Source: Atrichornis clamosus (lineage: Eukaryota; Chordata; Aves; Passeriformes; Menuridae). Taken from it: a stretch of DNA of 64,000 bases. A program made the translations under genes and the position numbers. The notes under the pieces were generated by a model. It did not search any database and was not told the DNA's origin. It saw only the letters and a program-made list of their open reading frames with translations. The stretch spans positions 44,279 to 108,278 of the forward strand of contig WBMZ01014009.1 of the NCBI GenBank assembly GCA_013400975.1, in the 5' to 3' direction. Positions 11,130 to 22,469 of this stretch are shown one piece after another (within the stretch, counting starts at the first letter, position 1; each line of letters begins with the position of its first letter).

Positions 11130-11615
11130 ACATTCATGAAATACACATTCCAAACACACTCAAGACTCACCAAAGCCCATCCTCCAAAGACCAGAATTAA
11201 TGAAATTAGCAAACATCACAAACACTACATACAAAACTCATATGTAATATACAGAGTGTGTATCCTAAAACACACACAAAATCCTTATGACTCAAGCCCA
11301 AACTCCTACACTGGCCTCACACAAGGAAAAACATACACAAATCTACATACATACACACTATAGAGGCATGTGCCCACACAACAAACACCAAAGCAGAATA
11401 AAAGCACACACAAACAGCTTGATAAACACACACATCTCATCCATACATACATTACCTACCCAAACCACAAAAAACAGAGCCTAAATATAAACTCCTCCCC
11501 AACAATACACAAACATCCCCCAAAAACACACCATGCACACCCAACGCCTGCCAAGTATACACAAAAACACACAGCAAGTATCTGCTTCAAAACATACAAG
11601 TCATCAGAGGCAGCC
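11130..11615. repeat. Strand-asymmetric CA-rich low-complexity block
   Basis: Nearly 500 bases of the plus strand are dominated by A and C with very little G, built of ACACA, CATAC, CAAAC and CCAAA words without a fixed period. The skew explains open plus-strand frames here that are rich in Thr, His, Lys and Pro; these are not genes. It may be a decayed CA microsatellite. Confidence 0.7.
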
Positions 11616-11639
11616 CACTAACTACAGAAAAAAGGAGCT

Positions 11640-12765
11640 TGATGTGTATGTTTAAAGGTTCAACACCTTATGTCAGCTTTTCCTTTCTAAAGAGCAGGGA
11701 AAATGAGACAGACGGACAGAGGGAAAGGAGAGAGTGGGCAGGAGGCGATAGGGAGGAGGAAAATGGAAGCTGCCTTGTGGGGAAGGATATGGATCAGGCT
11801 GTCATCTGGAGACCCATCTTCATCCAGAATTAATGCACTAAAGTTCTTTGGTTTTACTCTACATGTTTTTAAAGAGATAGCAAAAGCTGCACCCTGGCTG
11901 CCAGGCACATGGGTACCCTGGCTGGCTCAGGCACTTGGGAAGGGAAAAGGCAGCAGGTCCAGTATTTCGGGGCAAGCTGAAGAACCTGAGCACACACTGG
12001 AGAACCTAAGTTGGAAGGAGGGAGGTTATTTTAAGACTGCTACACGTGTCCTAAAAAGTTTAACCCGTAACCTCACTCCAAGCGCTCGCCAGGGAGCAGG
12101 GTGAGAGGGAAGTGCAGCCTTACACCACTGCCAGCAGCTCTGTCCTAGTGCTGTGGGAGAGGGATCAGTGCTGGGATCCCTGCTCCGACTCACGGGAAGG
12201 CAATGGCTCTGCGCAGCAGCTGGAGAGAGCTGCAGAACACTGTGGGGAGGGCCGACACAGCAGGTCCTCATCCTGCTCAGCTATGCCATGGAGTGGGGAT
12301 CAGACAGGAAGTCTCTGAGGCACCGGAGAGAGCAGGCAGAGAGGAGGATGCCGTGGGGAAAGCAAAACCTGTCACCACTTTGGAGGACACGTTGTGGCAG
12401 CTCGAGCCTGGCAGAGAGGCCAGCAGCACCGTGGGCGAATACTGGGAGTTTCCCTGGGAACGGCTCCTGGGGCCAGCCAGGAGAGGCCTTGCACGGACAC
12501 AGGGAAGACCGACCCTCACTCACATCCCCTGCACCCCTCAAACTACACGCTGTCCTCAGGACAGAGCTCTGGAGGAAAGTTATGAGCTGCGTGCTGACCC
12601 CCCGTTACCACCTCCCTCAAGGGAATCAATACATCCTTACCTCCGACTCCCATATCCCGGGGGGATGCTATGGTTGGGGCGGGGGAGGAAGAACTGAGAG
12701 CAAACAACAGCAACAGGAACAGAGTTGAGCCACTTCAATTATTCATATGCCAGATGGATTCTTTT
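11640..12765. other. GC-moderate non-coding sequence
   Basis: Long overlapping frames exist on the plus strand (up to 191 codons at 12153-12728, 164 codons in another frame) but they disagree with each other and show no recognisable domain. No strong exon call can be made. Confidence 0.4.
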
Positions 12766-12771
12766 CCTGGC

Positions 12772-13110
12772 CTTTTTTTTTTTTTTTGCTACAAAAATAA
12801 AAAAAGGAGGGGGAGCACTGATGTTTGGGGAGTGATGGGAGGAAAACATATTTTCCCCAAAACAAAGTACAAAACAGAGAGGGGAAAGCCCCAGCATACC
12901 CGTTTCTGTGTGAGGAGACCACAGGCAGTGCAAATTTCCACTCATGGGGGAACTCACAAATGGCTGATCTTTTATTTTATAAGCACAGAGCAAAAGAGAA
13001 GGAGAAAGTGCACCAAAAAAATAAGAGAGAGAGAAAGAGGGATGGTGACACAGAGAGAAAGGGACGAGGAATGAGAGAGAGAGGCAGCAGAGAGAGGGAG
13101 GGGGGCGGGC
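12772..13110. repeat. T-run followed by A-rich and GA-rich low-complexity sequence
   Basis: A T-run of about 15 at 12773-12787 precedes an A-rich tract. From about 13012 to 13110 the plus strand is almost pure purine, with GAGA, GAAAG and GAGGG words. Long polypurine runs can form triplex DNA. The Arg/Lys/Glu-rich frames here are repeat artefacts. Confidence 0.65.
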
Positions 13111-13552
13111 AGAAGAGGGCTTTGACCTTCTGTGAAGGATATAAAAAATCCAGCAGCCTCAGGGGACACCCAACTATCTAGCATATTGCTGTTAAAATGT
13201 CTGCAAAATTTAATACACTTGGCATGCCATCTAATCAGTCCTTGGAAACCACAGTTTCTCTCCCTCCTGCACTCCAACTGTCTCAGACCTCCAGCATTTG
13301 GGGATAAGGTTGGGCATTTTCTACAGATGACAGAAAGTTTGGTGTATGCACACAGGAGGCTTTAACTTGTGTTTCATTTGCTTCTTTTTTTCTTCTTTTT
13401 TCTTTTGGTAGACAAATAGCTGTCATTTTCCCTTTTAAAATGAAGTTTGTACAGATTCCTGCATACTGCTGGATGTGCAGGGTGAAAGTGCCTGGTGCAG
13501 CATGTGCAGGAACACGACCATGTGTGTGCACACAGACAGGATGGGTGGGAGA

Positions 13553-13600
13553 GGATGGATGGATGGATGGATGGATGGATGGATGGATGGATGGATGGAT
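13553..13600. repeat. (GGAT)12 tetranucleotide microsatellite
   Basis: Twelve perfect GGAT units, continuing into a degenerate ATAGACAGAC tail. Its translation gives Met-Asp-Gly-Trp or Ile-His-Pro-Ser repeats, so the reading frames crossing it are spurious. The perfect array suggests it is polymorphic. Confidence 0.95.
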
Positions 13601-13604
13601 AGAC

Positions 13605-15295
13605 AGACGGGAAGCAGTGGCACACACCCCCACAGCCTGGCTGGTGCCAAGGGGAGTGTGCACAGCAGTGCCGGCACAGCCGCCAGCACTGGCGTGTGTG
13701 TGCAGACGCTGCAGGTGCGCTCCCCCAGCAAGCCAAAGCTCCTGCACGCCTGCCCAGCGTGGGCACACTCACCACAGGGAATGGGCTGGAGGGGTAAGGG
13801 AGGGTGAAAACAGCCCGAGGATGGGGTGGCACTTTGGTACTGACGCTCCTTATTGAAAGGGACAGCTGCCTACACCGCCACACAGCATTATAGGAAACAG
13901 CTCTCAGGGAAAACAACAAAAAAGCCCCAGTCCTCAAAACAACAAATATATCCAACACTTGTTACCCTGGCAGGAGCTCAGGGGCGTGCAGGACTCCAAA
14001 ACAGCTGGGCAAAGAGCTTCCAAGCCGAGTGGGAGAAGGCCATCCTTTCACTGCATGGGGAAGGGGATGGAAGGAGCTGGTGCAGAGTGCAGTGCATCAG
14101 GTGCTTTCAGCCATGCCAAGACAGTTGGCAAAGAGCTTGAGGTAGGATCAGGCCCTTCAGGAAAGGAGGCTGATGCCTCCAGTTGGGTGTGCAGGTTTAT
14201 GACCTTGGTCATCCAAAGTGGAGTCCTTGGCAGGTGAGGACAGGCACCAGCTCTAAGAGCAGAGCACGGGCTCTCAGATAACACAGAGGCACTGCAGGGT
14301 CCCAGTGCAGGTGCGTCCTGGGCCAGGTGATTCAGGCATGTGGGCAACCTCCCACCTGGACAGCCCCATGGACCACAAAGGGAACACAGGAGCCAAGGGT
14401 CCTTCTCAATGTGAAGAAAGGGACAGCTGTGCTGGGGAAAGAGCTGAGGCACCAGGCAAGAAGGCAGCTGAACCCACGAACACCCTGAGATACTGGAGCC
14501 GAACAAGCACAGCTTCTTACAGACAGGCTGGTCCTGCAGCTCAGATTTGTCCCAGCCCATTGGGACTATGTCACTGGAAAACCGCTGCACAGAGGGAAGC
14601 CTCTGCAACTTGGAACAAGCAGGGCTCCTGGCCCTCTGAACATGGGACAGAAAGGCTCCTGGGTCCTCCTTTTCTCTGCAGAACAAGGGGCTTGGTGAGA
14701 ATGAAGGTGGAGAAGAAAGCACAGAGGGAGGGGACAGCACTGGGAAGAATTATGAGTGAAGGAAGAGAAGGTGGCGCTGAGCCATGGACGGGATAGGGAA
14801 GAGTACGGATTCATGGGCCCCAGCTCAACCAAAACTTAGTTCAATAAAAAAGTTAATTGCTGAGGAACCAAATAGAAGAAACCCCCCAGGCTGAAAACTG
14901 CTCAGAGTCTTTAATTAGCCAAAAAACCAAAGTGGTTAGAGGAAAATGAGAGTGTAAGAGGGGATCCCGAGGGAGTACTTATGCTACTCCCCCTTCTCTC
15001 CTTCATCACCAAACAGCCCAGGGTAGGGCCATGGTAGCAGCCTCTTTGATAGCAGATTGGAGAGAAGCATTTGGAGCTGGTTTCTTTTTACTGTCCAGAA
15101 GATGAGAGCCCCAGCCAGTCAAACTTCGATTTGAATCAGGCATCTAGTAAGCCCAGGGATTCCAGAGCCTTCCATTCAACTGCATGTCAGTGCCTGACAG
15201 AAAGGCAGGGAATGCCCTTCCTATATGCATTGGGACTGCTGGTTCTCTGGCCCCTTTAGGGCAAAGGAAAGTAAATTATCCCATAGGCATAATCC
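13605..15295. other. Non-coding sequence, no gene recognised
   Basis: GC-moderate sequence. The longest frame is 230 codons on the minus strand at 14048-14740. Its predicted protein is Ser/Pro/Leu-rich with no motif I recognise, and I see no convincing splice flanks. I treat it as chance. Confidence 0.4.
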
Positions 15296-15298
15296 ACC

Positions 15299-15330
15299 AA
15301 AAAAAAAAGAAAAAAAAGAAAAGGAGCAAA
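15299..15330. repeat. A-rich tract
   Basis: A run of A broken by single G bases. It could be the tail of a decayed retroposon, but no SINE or LINE body is recognisable immediately upstream. Confidence 0.5.
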
Positions 15331-15334
15331 GAAG

Positions 15335-18300
15335 CTACAGGTTGGAAGTCTGGAAGCAGCTTGTTCTTTAACGAGCTGAAGGATCATCCATACAAATGTA
15401 CCCATTTCTGCTAAATTCCACCAACAAATTCAGAGCTCTTCCTAATCCCTACACAGGCTGGCAACTGTCTGAACAGCCACATTCCCATGTGCCCAGTAAC
15501 TTGCCAGCCATTTCTTCTACTGCTTTAAGAGGAAAGCAAAGCCAAGATGAGAGAAGAAGTGCCTGAGTCACTTAGCTCTTCTGCTACCCCCACACACAGT
15601 TCACACCTTGCCCCTTAATTCCTGCCCAAGGCAACTGGACTGGGTTTGGCGTCTCACCCACGCAATTCTCCTCACTCTCCCTTCTGTGAAGGGCTCACAG
15701 TCTCTCGAGTGAAAGCTCTCCATTCAATACAGGCAACACGGACTCACCCTATGCCCCCATGGGACAAAAGAAGGACACAACCTGGAATCGAAGAGCAAGA
15801 GTCAAGAGCACCAGTACGTTACCTGTGAATGGCACTGGAATATGTGACCACCCCTAGGAGCTGGTTATGGATCCTGCAGTCATCTAAGCTCAGAGCCTCC
15901 CCTGAATAATGGTTTTATGAATGATAATAAATAAATGAAAAAAGAAAAAGGGCCCTCAAGAACAGCATGCATGAGAAAAGAACACCTTATGGAGGAAACA
16001 TTCAGCTCATCCTGACTTCCAGGCTGATTCCACACTGCTCCAGCCTACCCCCTGTCCTGGTGCCTATCTAGCTGGGAAATCACAGACAATCAGGGAGGCT
16101 GTTCCAGGGAATTTCCTTCAGCAAATCTGAAACTTCCTCCTGGGACTGTCCTCCTACTGGCTTATTACTGCCTCACAAAACAAAGTGAGGGCCACAATCT
16201 TCCCCAGAAGTGGCTCTACCTTTGCTCTTCTCTCTGAGGCAGCACTTAGGGTCACAAATACGGCACACAGGGTTTGGACAGAGGGAGTGGAGTGGAGGAG
16301 GGCTTGAGACTCGTAATGGTAGGAAACAGAGTAAACATAGATGTTATGCAAAGAGAGAGAAGGAGGGAGGTACTCCAGGAGACTGTAAATTCATATTTGT
16401 AATTACTTCCTCATGTTTTTCAGCACTCCTCAGTCAAGTTTGATTAAAATCCTTCCCAGGGAAGACACTCCATAGAGAAAACTGCAATGGAACAGGCAGC
16501 TTGTGGAGTTTGCAGAATTGCTGGGGTGGGCGCTAAAAGCAGTAGTTTGGGAGCTGGGTACGGATCAGCTTCCCCCTCAACATGGCTCCATGCCCCATGG
16601 GAAGCCACCCTTCGGACACAGTGCTCCAGTTCAGGTCTGCCTGTTCTCACACTATCAGTGTACAAATTAGAACACTCCCTACCTCATCCCTCAGACACAG
16701 AGCTGATGTGATTCAGTTTCCACAACAGCCTTTCTAAGTGGCAGAGAGGGTTCTCCCAGGAGCATGTAACAACTTCCTATGAAACGTATGCCTCAGCAGA
16801 CAGGGGAAGCTTATGTTCCCTTCCACCCAAGAGTCCCTTACACAGGGGCTACTATTCTCCACAATGAAAAGCAGGGCTCAAGACCTCACCTCCTTGTTCG
16901 GTTATTCAGGGGAGAGAAAGCCTCAGATCTGGCAGGTAACAGTAACTTACGTGTTACAGAGATCCTTCCAAAAGCATGAAAAGGAAGCACAGTAACAGAG
17001 AAGGAGGACTAAGGGAGAGGCCACTTTTGTCACCTTCAGTCCTAAGCAGCCTTGGCACCATCCTTACTGGCACCAGCTGTCACTGGGCAGAAGTGGTCTT
17101 CCCAGTGGACAGGACAGTTTAACAAAGTTCCCTCAGAGATATTTCCAGAAATGGCTTCAGGGTGAAAAGGTCAAAGGCTCAGAAACCCTCCCATCACCAT
17201 CTCAGGGTTACTAATTGTGCACGGTATTTCTGTCTGATCCATTCCCTCTTTCTGCTGGCTGTAGGAACCTCTATTGCCTACAGTTAAGCAGATCCCAGGT
17301 TCTTGTGTCCCCTCTGTGTTCTCTGTCCATCCACAGTCAAGATGTTCATCCAGTGCTGCAGCCAACTCCCACACCGCATCTCCCACTCTGAGAGTCCTTC
17401 CAAGCCCCTGGAAGACAGGATGTGAGTACAGTCAATTCTCCCTCCTGATCTTGACCCTGCTCTTCCAAGCTCCCTGTGGGAAGGGATGCCCCAGGATCAG
17501 GGCTAGCGACCACAGAAGGTAAGCAGCACCAGAGGCTTTTTATTTATTGTTGATGCTGTGGCAAGAGTGAGATGAAGAGATGGTGCTGGATATCAGCCAC
17601 TGAGTTCCCCATGTGGCTCTGGGGAAATCATGATTACCTTGACGCCTGGTTCCTTTCCCTTCTCTCCCCCCTTCCCTTCCTGCTCTGAATATCCGAGTAT
17701 CTTAGCGCTCATGTGAGTAAGGAACAGATCCTGCGACAATCAGCTGTGCTGGACAGGCAGGTTATGATGAGCTTCCTCTCCTACATGCATCTGCCAGGAC
17801 ACACACTTCACAGTTCAGCTAGCCAGAAGACAGGTGCCCTGTACTGCCCATGCTGGTGTGCAAACAAATGATAAAACACCCTGTCTTGTGTTCTGGTTGT
17901 GGTTGCTCTCCATCGCATGCAAGACACAGGTCATGGAGATGACTCCAGCCAGCTCTGCAATCTTTTTGTGCTTCCTTCCCATCTAACCTGTGCCCAGCCT
18001 GTGTCAGAAGGATCTAAGGAAACAGAAAGATCCCAACTGCACCTCCAATCCTACATTCAGGACTACCACTGTCCTTAGAACAGAAGTGCAGAAAATTATG
18101 TTTTATGCCACCGCAGATACAGTCAGGCAGAGGAAGAGGGCTCGTTCTCCACAAAAAGCTCTTGTAAGCTGAGATGTGAGTACATCAGTCAACAGGCGGG
18201 AGATCACAAAGTCACTGTCTAAAACCTGCAATCATGGCAGCCTAAGCCAGTAAGGTGCATGCAGTCAGAGCAACATAGATGAGCATGACTAACTGGAGAT

Positions 18301-19030
18301 CTGCCCAGTCTTTGGGAGCTGCATCAAGGCATGCCTACACAGGCAGTGGGGGACAGCAGTGTGCCCAGGACCTGATGCTGCCCTGCTGCCTCTGGAAGTG
18401 ACATGCCTGGGATGGAGGGTGCACATGCTGCTGACCACACACTGGATATGGGAGAACAGGGGGACCCAAATGCCCTGGGAGCAGGGGAGTGTGTCTGGAT
18501 GCATAGGAGGCAGCAACTTGTGCTGTGTGGCAAGAGTGTGATGAAGTGAGGCAAAGCCCTGCACCTCATCCTCCCCACTGGAAAAATGCCCGAGCTGTGT
18601 TTGGAGAGGGGAACCTCTCTGAGAAACCCAGAGGTGGTTTGAGGGGGGCCTCCAACTCCAAAGTCATCCAGATTTCTGAGGTAATTAATTTACTGCTGAA
18701 AGAAGGAGCAGGAAGAGGAATAAAAGAGCCTTTGTACTTAGGGTGGGGCAGGAGCATAGGAAGTCATTTCAGAGAATAAGGAGTTGGGGGCAAACAAAAA
18801 CAAAAAATAAAAATAACAAACTGATTGACAAGCTTACAAGGAAAGCCACATTTTTAACATTCTTAATCCTGAGAATAAACACACAGCGAGGAATGAGCAC
18901 AGGGCTGGCTGTCCTCAGGCATCACTGGGAGAGACTGGGTTTCGTGCAAGCAAGAGATTTTGTGCTGGTGGCTGTTGTGAATGGGCCTGCTCAAGCCAAG
19001 AGAGATGTGTGAAAGTGTGTAAGGAAAATA
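15335..19030. other. Non-coding unique sequence, no gene recognised
   Basis: Mixed-composition sequence with short frames only on both strands. A pure A/C/AT word patch near 18793-18820 is low complexity. No repeat family, RNA gene or exon was recognised. Confidence 0.5.
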
Positions 19031-19035
19031 GAGCA

Positions 19036-19083
19036 GAGGACACTAAAATCAAAGGCTCAGAGGACATTAAAATCAAAGACTCA
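19036..19083. repeat. 24-bp tandem duplication carrying a TCF/LEF-like motif
   Basis: Two adjacent 24-base units differ at two positions (CACT/CATT and GGCT/GACT). Each contains AATCAAAG, which fits the TCF/LEF core. The duplication therefore doubled a potential Wnt-response motif; a functional effect is speculative. Confidence 0.8.
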
Positions 19084-19375
19084 CTTGAATCTGAAATCTT
19101 TCTGCTTTTTTTGTTTCATGCTCTCTATACTACTGCTGTTTTAACACAATCAAAATTACACTAGAAATAGAACCAAATGAGTCCCACTCAACAGTGGAAA
19201 TACAGTGGCACTTTGAGAATTCTGCATCTTCCCACCCCAGTCAGCTGACACTGTGTGGCCCCACTCCCTGCTTTCATCTGATTCCCACCCACCCCCAAAA
19301 CATTCTTCAAATTTCTCCAGAATAGCAGGAGTTAAAAGGCTGTTTTTAGTGGCAGAGACACCTTTAGGAAGGGAT

Positions 19376-19500
19376 TGAATTTACGCGTGGTACAGCCCAT
19401 TCCCTGTTTATTAATAAGCTATTTATCAATGGTGTTGCTTTTAATGCCATTTTGGCTTAATGTTGTTAATGAAATATAAATACCCACACTAATGATGTTG
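19376..19500. promoter_or_regulatory. AT-rich homeodomain-motif cluster, possible conserved element
   Basis: TTTATTAATAAGC, TTTATCAATGG, GCTTTTAATGCC, GTTAATGAAAT and ACTAATGATG fall within about 110 bases, with no simple repeat. The density of ATTA/TAAT cores is well above the flanks. Candidate enhancer only. Confidence 0.3.
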
Positions 19501-19665
19501 GTCAGGAGCAGTGTGGGCCACTGGCAGCTTTTGCAGGAGGGAGGCCAAACCACGGCTGCGTGTACGAGAGGCTGCAATGGCATGACTGCCAGCTCAGTCT
19601 CCAGAAGAGCTTCCCCATGTGCTCCCAACTACGAGACTGCCCAACCACAGAAGGATGAGGAAAGG

Positions 19666-19740
19666 TGGGATGGGATGGGATGGGATGGGATGGGATGGGA
19701 TGGGATGGGATGGGATGGGATGGGATGGGATGGGATGGGA
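19666..19740 (+). repeat. (TGGGA)15 microsatellite, G-quadruplex-capable
   Basis: Fifteen perfect TGGGA units fill 75 bases. The G-triplets are separated by two-base AT loops, so the plus strand fits the G3-N1-7 rule for several successive quadruplexes. Its complement is a TCCCA array. Frames reading Gly-Met-Gly-Trp or Ser-His-Pro-Ile-Pro repeats here are artefacts. Confidence 0.95.
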
Positions 19741-20165
19741 CAGTGCTGGCAGGCGGTTTCCAGACCACTCTGACAGCCCAGGCCCAAGCTAGTGCCTCCC
19801 AGGAAGGTGGCTCAGGGTCACAAGTCAGCTCCAGCACAGCCCAGGACTGGTCCCACTCCACTCCTTGCCTTTTGAGATCACAAGAAAAAGCCACCCCAAC
19901 CCAACATATCTGTATACGGGACCCTGCAAGCTGCAAGGTAGCTCTTTAGAGAGAAATATGTAGAAGAAGTCAGATGAGTTTTGTTTGCTAAATGCAGTTG
20001 CCCCACTGGAAGAGCAATCTGCAGGCTCTGCACTATGCTCCCCCAGGACAGCTTCCACATGATCCCAACACCCTTTCAGCAAAGAGGCGTTCCCAGCAAC
20101 CACCTCAGGGCTGCTTGTGGCTCACGCCAGGCCAGCCATGGGGCCTCGAGCCAGCTCCAGGCCAT

Positions 20166-20197
20166 GGGGTGCTGTGGGGTGGGGTGGGGTGGGGTGG
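20166..20197 (+). repeat. Short (GGGGT)n array, G-quadruplex motif
   Basis: Four GGGG tracts separated by single T bases (20176-20194), preceded by another GGGG at 20166-20169. Four G4 runs with one-base loops form a canonical, potentially very stable quadruplex on the plus strand. Confidence 0.8.
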
Positions 20198-20199
20198 AG

Positions 20200-21295
20200 C
20201 AGGACGAGCTCGCCTGGCTCCTGGGACAGCCAGCCTCTGTATACCGAACGGTCTGTGCTGCCCTGGGTCTGCTGCAGGCTATGTAGGAATGGAGAAAGTA
20301 AAGGAGCCTCCTGCCCTTGCAGGGAACAATGCCAAAAGCTTGGCCTTTGGCAAGGGCTCAGAGGTTTGCTCTGGGTCTGCAGAGAGGGCTCACACAGGGC
20401 CCTCTCCATTAGCTTGTGTCTAGCACCGTCATGGGGCAGGGATTACAAATTTCCCTAAGGCAGCTTTTGGAAATCCCGTCTTACATTACCATTTGCATTA
20501 GAGCAGCCCCTAGAGAGAGCTGTGGCCTGGGCATGCTCTCAGAAAGAACTGTGGGCCAGGAGAGGTTTCAAGGCACCGGAAGAGACTGGTATGGAAAGGC
20601 AAACCAGCTTTGGGACTGGGCAGTGGAAGAGGCAGGAGAAAACCTATGCCCAAGGCAACTGGCCTGCCCCAGCAGGCACAACAGCTTCTTTAATCAGAAG
20701 ACATTCTGAAATGGACCTTTACCATCAGGAAGTCCCAGACCTCTACAAGGCTCCAGAACAAAACCAAGCAGGAGCAAACTTACAAACCTCACAATCACCT
20801 GAAGAAACAGTGAAGAGGCAAATTCGGAGAAGAAAATATATTACACTGTCTTGAGATAGCTCTCCTGATAGTAATTTTGTCTTGCTCCAAGTTGACCCTC
20901 TCCACTAATCCCATCTAACAAGTAGGGAGCCAAGCCTTTAGTAGGCTTCCTAGAGGAAGCCTAATCGAATGGAAGGACCAAGTGCAGAGGATGACCAAGC
21001 CCTCCTTACCCACTGATCCCTCCCAGGCCAGGGACACCACAGCCCCTGTGTTCTGTGATCAAAAGAGGTGGCCTCATGCCCTCCTTCATGCTTCGTGTTG
21101 CTTCTTCTGCCACAAAAGCCAACCCATCATCTGTTTGCATAACCTGCACAAAGACGCATCTCTCTTCCTCTCAATCCCTGTCAACCCCCTTTTTTCTTCT
21201 GCTTTGCAGTCTCCCTCTTCATTTCTCCCGGGCAGCCAGTGCAGAGGGAGCTACAACTGGTCTGCACTGGGAACTCTCCTGGTGTCCCTTGCCAC
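20200..21295. other. Non-coding sequence, no gene recognised
   Basis: Unique sequence with plus-strand frames up to 143 codons that look like chance. A small patch near 20475-20510 (TTACATTACCATTTGCATTAG) contains a TTTGCAT octamer-like site. No other element was recognised. Confidence 0.45.
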
Positions 21296-21299
21296 AGGG

Positions 21300-21660
21300 A
21301 GCACCATCAATTTACACTGTTCCTTTAAGACGTTATCTTTTAATTTGGTGCTTCCCCCTTTTCCCCTCCTCAACTAACTGATTTATTAGTTTACATCTCA
21401 TAAATTGTAACCCCTCACCTCCCCCTTCACCCTCCCAGAAGCCATAAATCCCCTTCAGGGCTATGACACCCTTCTGCATGTGGTGCAACCCCCTGCCCCC
21501 CAAAGTCACCTCCGAGGCCCCAGGGAGCACGGGTCTCATTTGCTGGGGGTTTGGTCTAGCTCGTCTCAGCAGCTAATCCCTTGGGTGGCTCCTGTCAGAT
21601 TATTAATTAGCTAAAGCGGATCGGCCCTGGAATAACATGCGGTTGGACTTCAGATAAAAC
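21300..21660. promoter_or_regulatory. Candidate conserved non-coding element pair
   Basis: At 21300-21415 are ATCTTTTAATTTGG, TGATTTATTAGTTTAC and TCATAAATTG. At 21541-21660 is a high-complexity block with GATTATTAATTAGCTAA, GCGGATCGG and AATAACATGCGG, including retained CpGs. Both parts have the composition of developmental enhancers, separated by a C-rich stretch. No direct evidence of conservation. Confidence 0.35.
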
Positions 21661-21999
21661 AGGACGGCAGAGGCTTGGCATGTAGTTCTTTAAAGGGACA
21701 TTGTCCCTTTTTTTTCTTTTGCCTTCTCTGGGAGTGGGAGGAAGGGGAGGAAGAGGAGATGGGCTGTTTCCACAGCTGCTCAGAGCCACCAGCAGTTTGT
21801 AAGCCTGGTCAAAGGGCCGTGCTGCTCAGAGAGGAGTGAGCACAGGCCTGGAAGTGCAGAGGACAGGAATGGTAGGCATCATCCCCATCCTCACCCTGCG
21901 GCAGCTAAAACTTTTCTAGATGTTAGAAAAGGTTTATGAACCTGTTCAGAGGTATGCAGCGCTCAGCTGGGGGTGGGTCTCACTGCTCTTCACTGCCAT

Positions 22000-22013
22000 C
22001 TGCCCTCTGCTGC
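22000..22013 (-). promoter_or_regulatory. CTCF-like motif
   Basis: CTGCCCTCTGCTGC matches the reverse form of the CTCF core (SYGCCMYCTRSTGG) at 13 of 14 positions. Such matches also arise by chance about once in tens of kilobases, so this is a weak call. Confidence 0.3.
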
Positions 22014-22309
22014 CCCTTGTCCACTCATTGCTCCCTATGAAAAACTTGGTGTCTGCACTACTCCAAGAAACGAGGCAAAGGGGCCTCAGCCATCCCCACG
22101 TTGAGAACAGGTATTTTAAACAGGAAGACACCATCCAGTGTGTATGTGCAAGTTTTAGACTCCCTTTCCCATCCTGGGCAGCATAAAGAGTGAGTGGTCT
22201 CATATGCATTACACCGGAAATCTGCAAGAACGAGTTGGAACAAGAGGGAGCACAGCAAATGCTGCGGAGCAGCTCACCTCCGCGCTCCCTTCCCTCTTTG
22301 GATTGTTTT

Positions 22310-22465
22310 GACTCAAACCGATGAAGCTGAAATATCGAGTCACAACGGCACTAAACTTCATTACAAGCTCTTAACACAGATTACTTAATAAAAAACAGGC
22401 TGCTTTAATTGCTTTTCCCCCATTAGCATTTCTGGAGGAGAAAATTCTGATTAATTTGAAGAGGC
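22310..22465. promoter_or_regulatory. AT-rich candidate enhancer
   Basis: The block includes AACTTCATTACAAG, GATTACTTAATAAA, CTTTAATTGC, CCATTAGC and CTGATTAATTTG. Homeodomain-type cores are dense and the sequence is not repetitive. It is offered on composition only. Confidence 0.3.
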
Positions 22466-22469
22466 ATAT

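Noticed and set aside
11136..11621. Thr/His/Lys-rich plus-strand frames
   Set aside because: Result of the A/C-rich, G-poor composition; no start context or homology.
12153..12728. 191-codon plus-strand frame
   Set aside because: Overlaps a 164-codon frame in another phase, has no recognised domain and no supporting splice sites.
13374..13958. 194-codon minus-strand frame with Ile-His-Pro-Ser repeats
   Set aside because: The repetitive part is only the translation of the (GGAT)12 microsatellite.
14048..14740. 230-codon minus-strand frame
   Set aside because: Longest frame outside the island but Ser/Pro/Leu-rich with no motif; consistent with chance in GC-moderate DNA.
19502..19936. 144-codon minus-strand frame with Ser-His-Pro-Ile-Pro repeats
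   Set aside because: Translation of the (TGGGA)15 array, not a gene.
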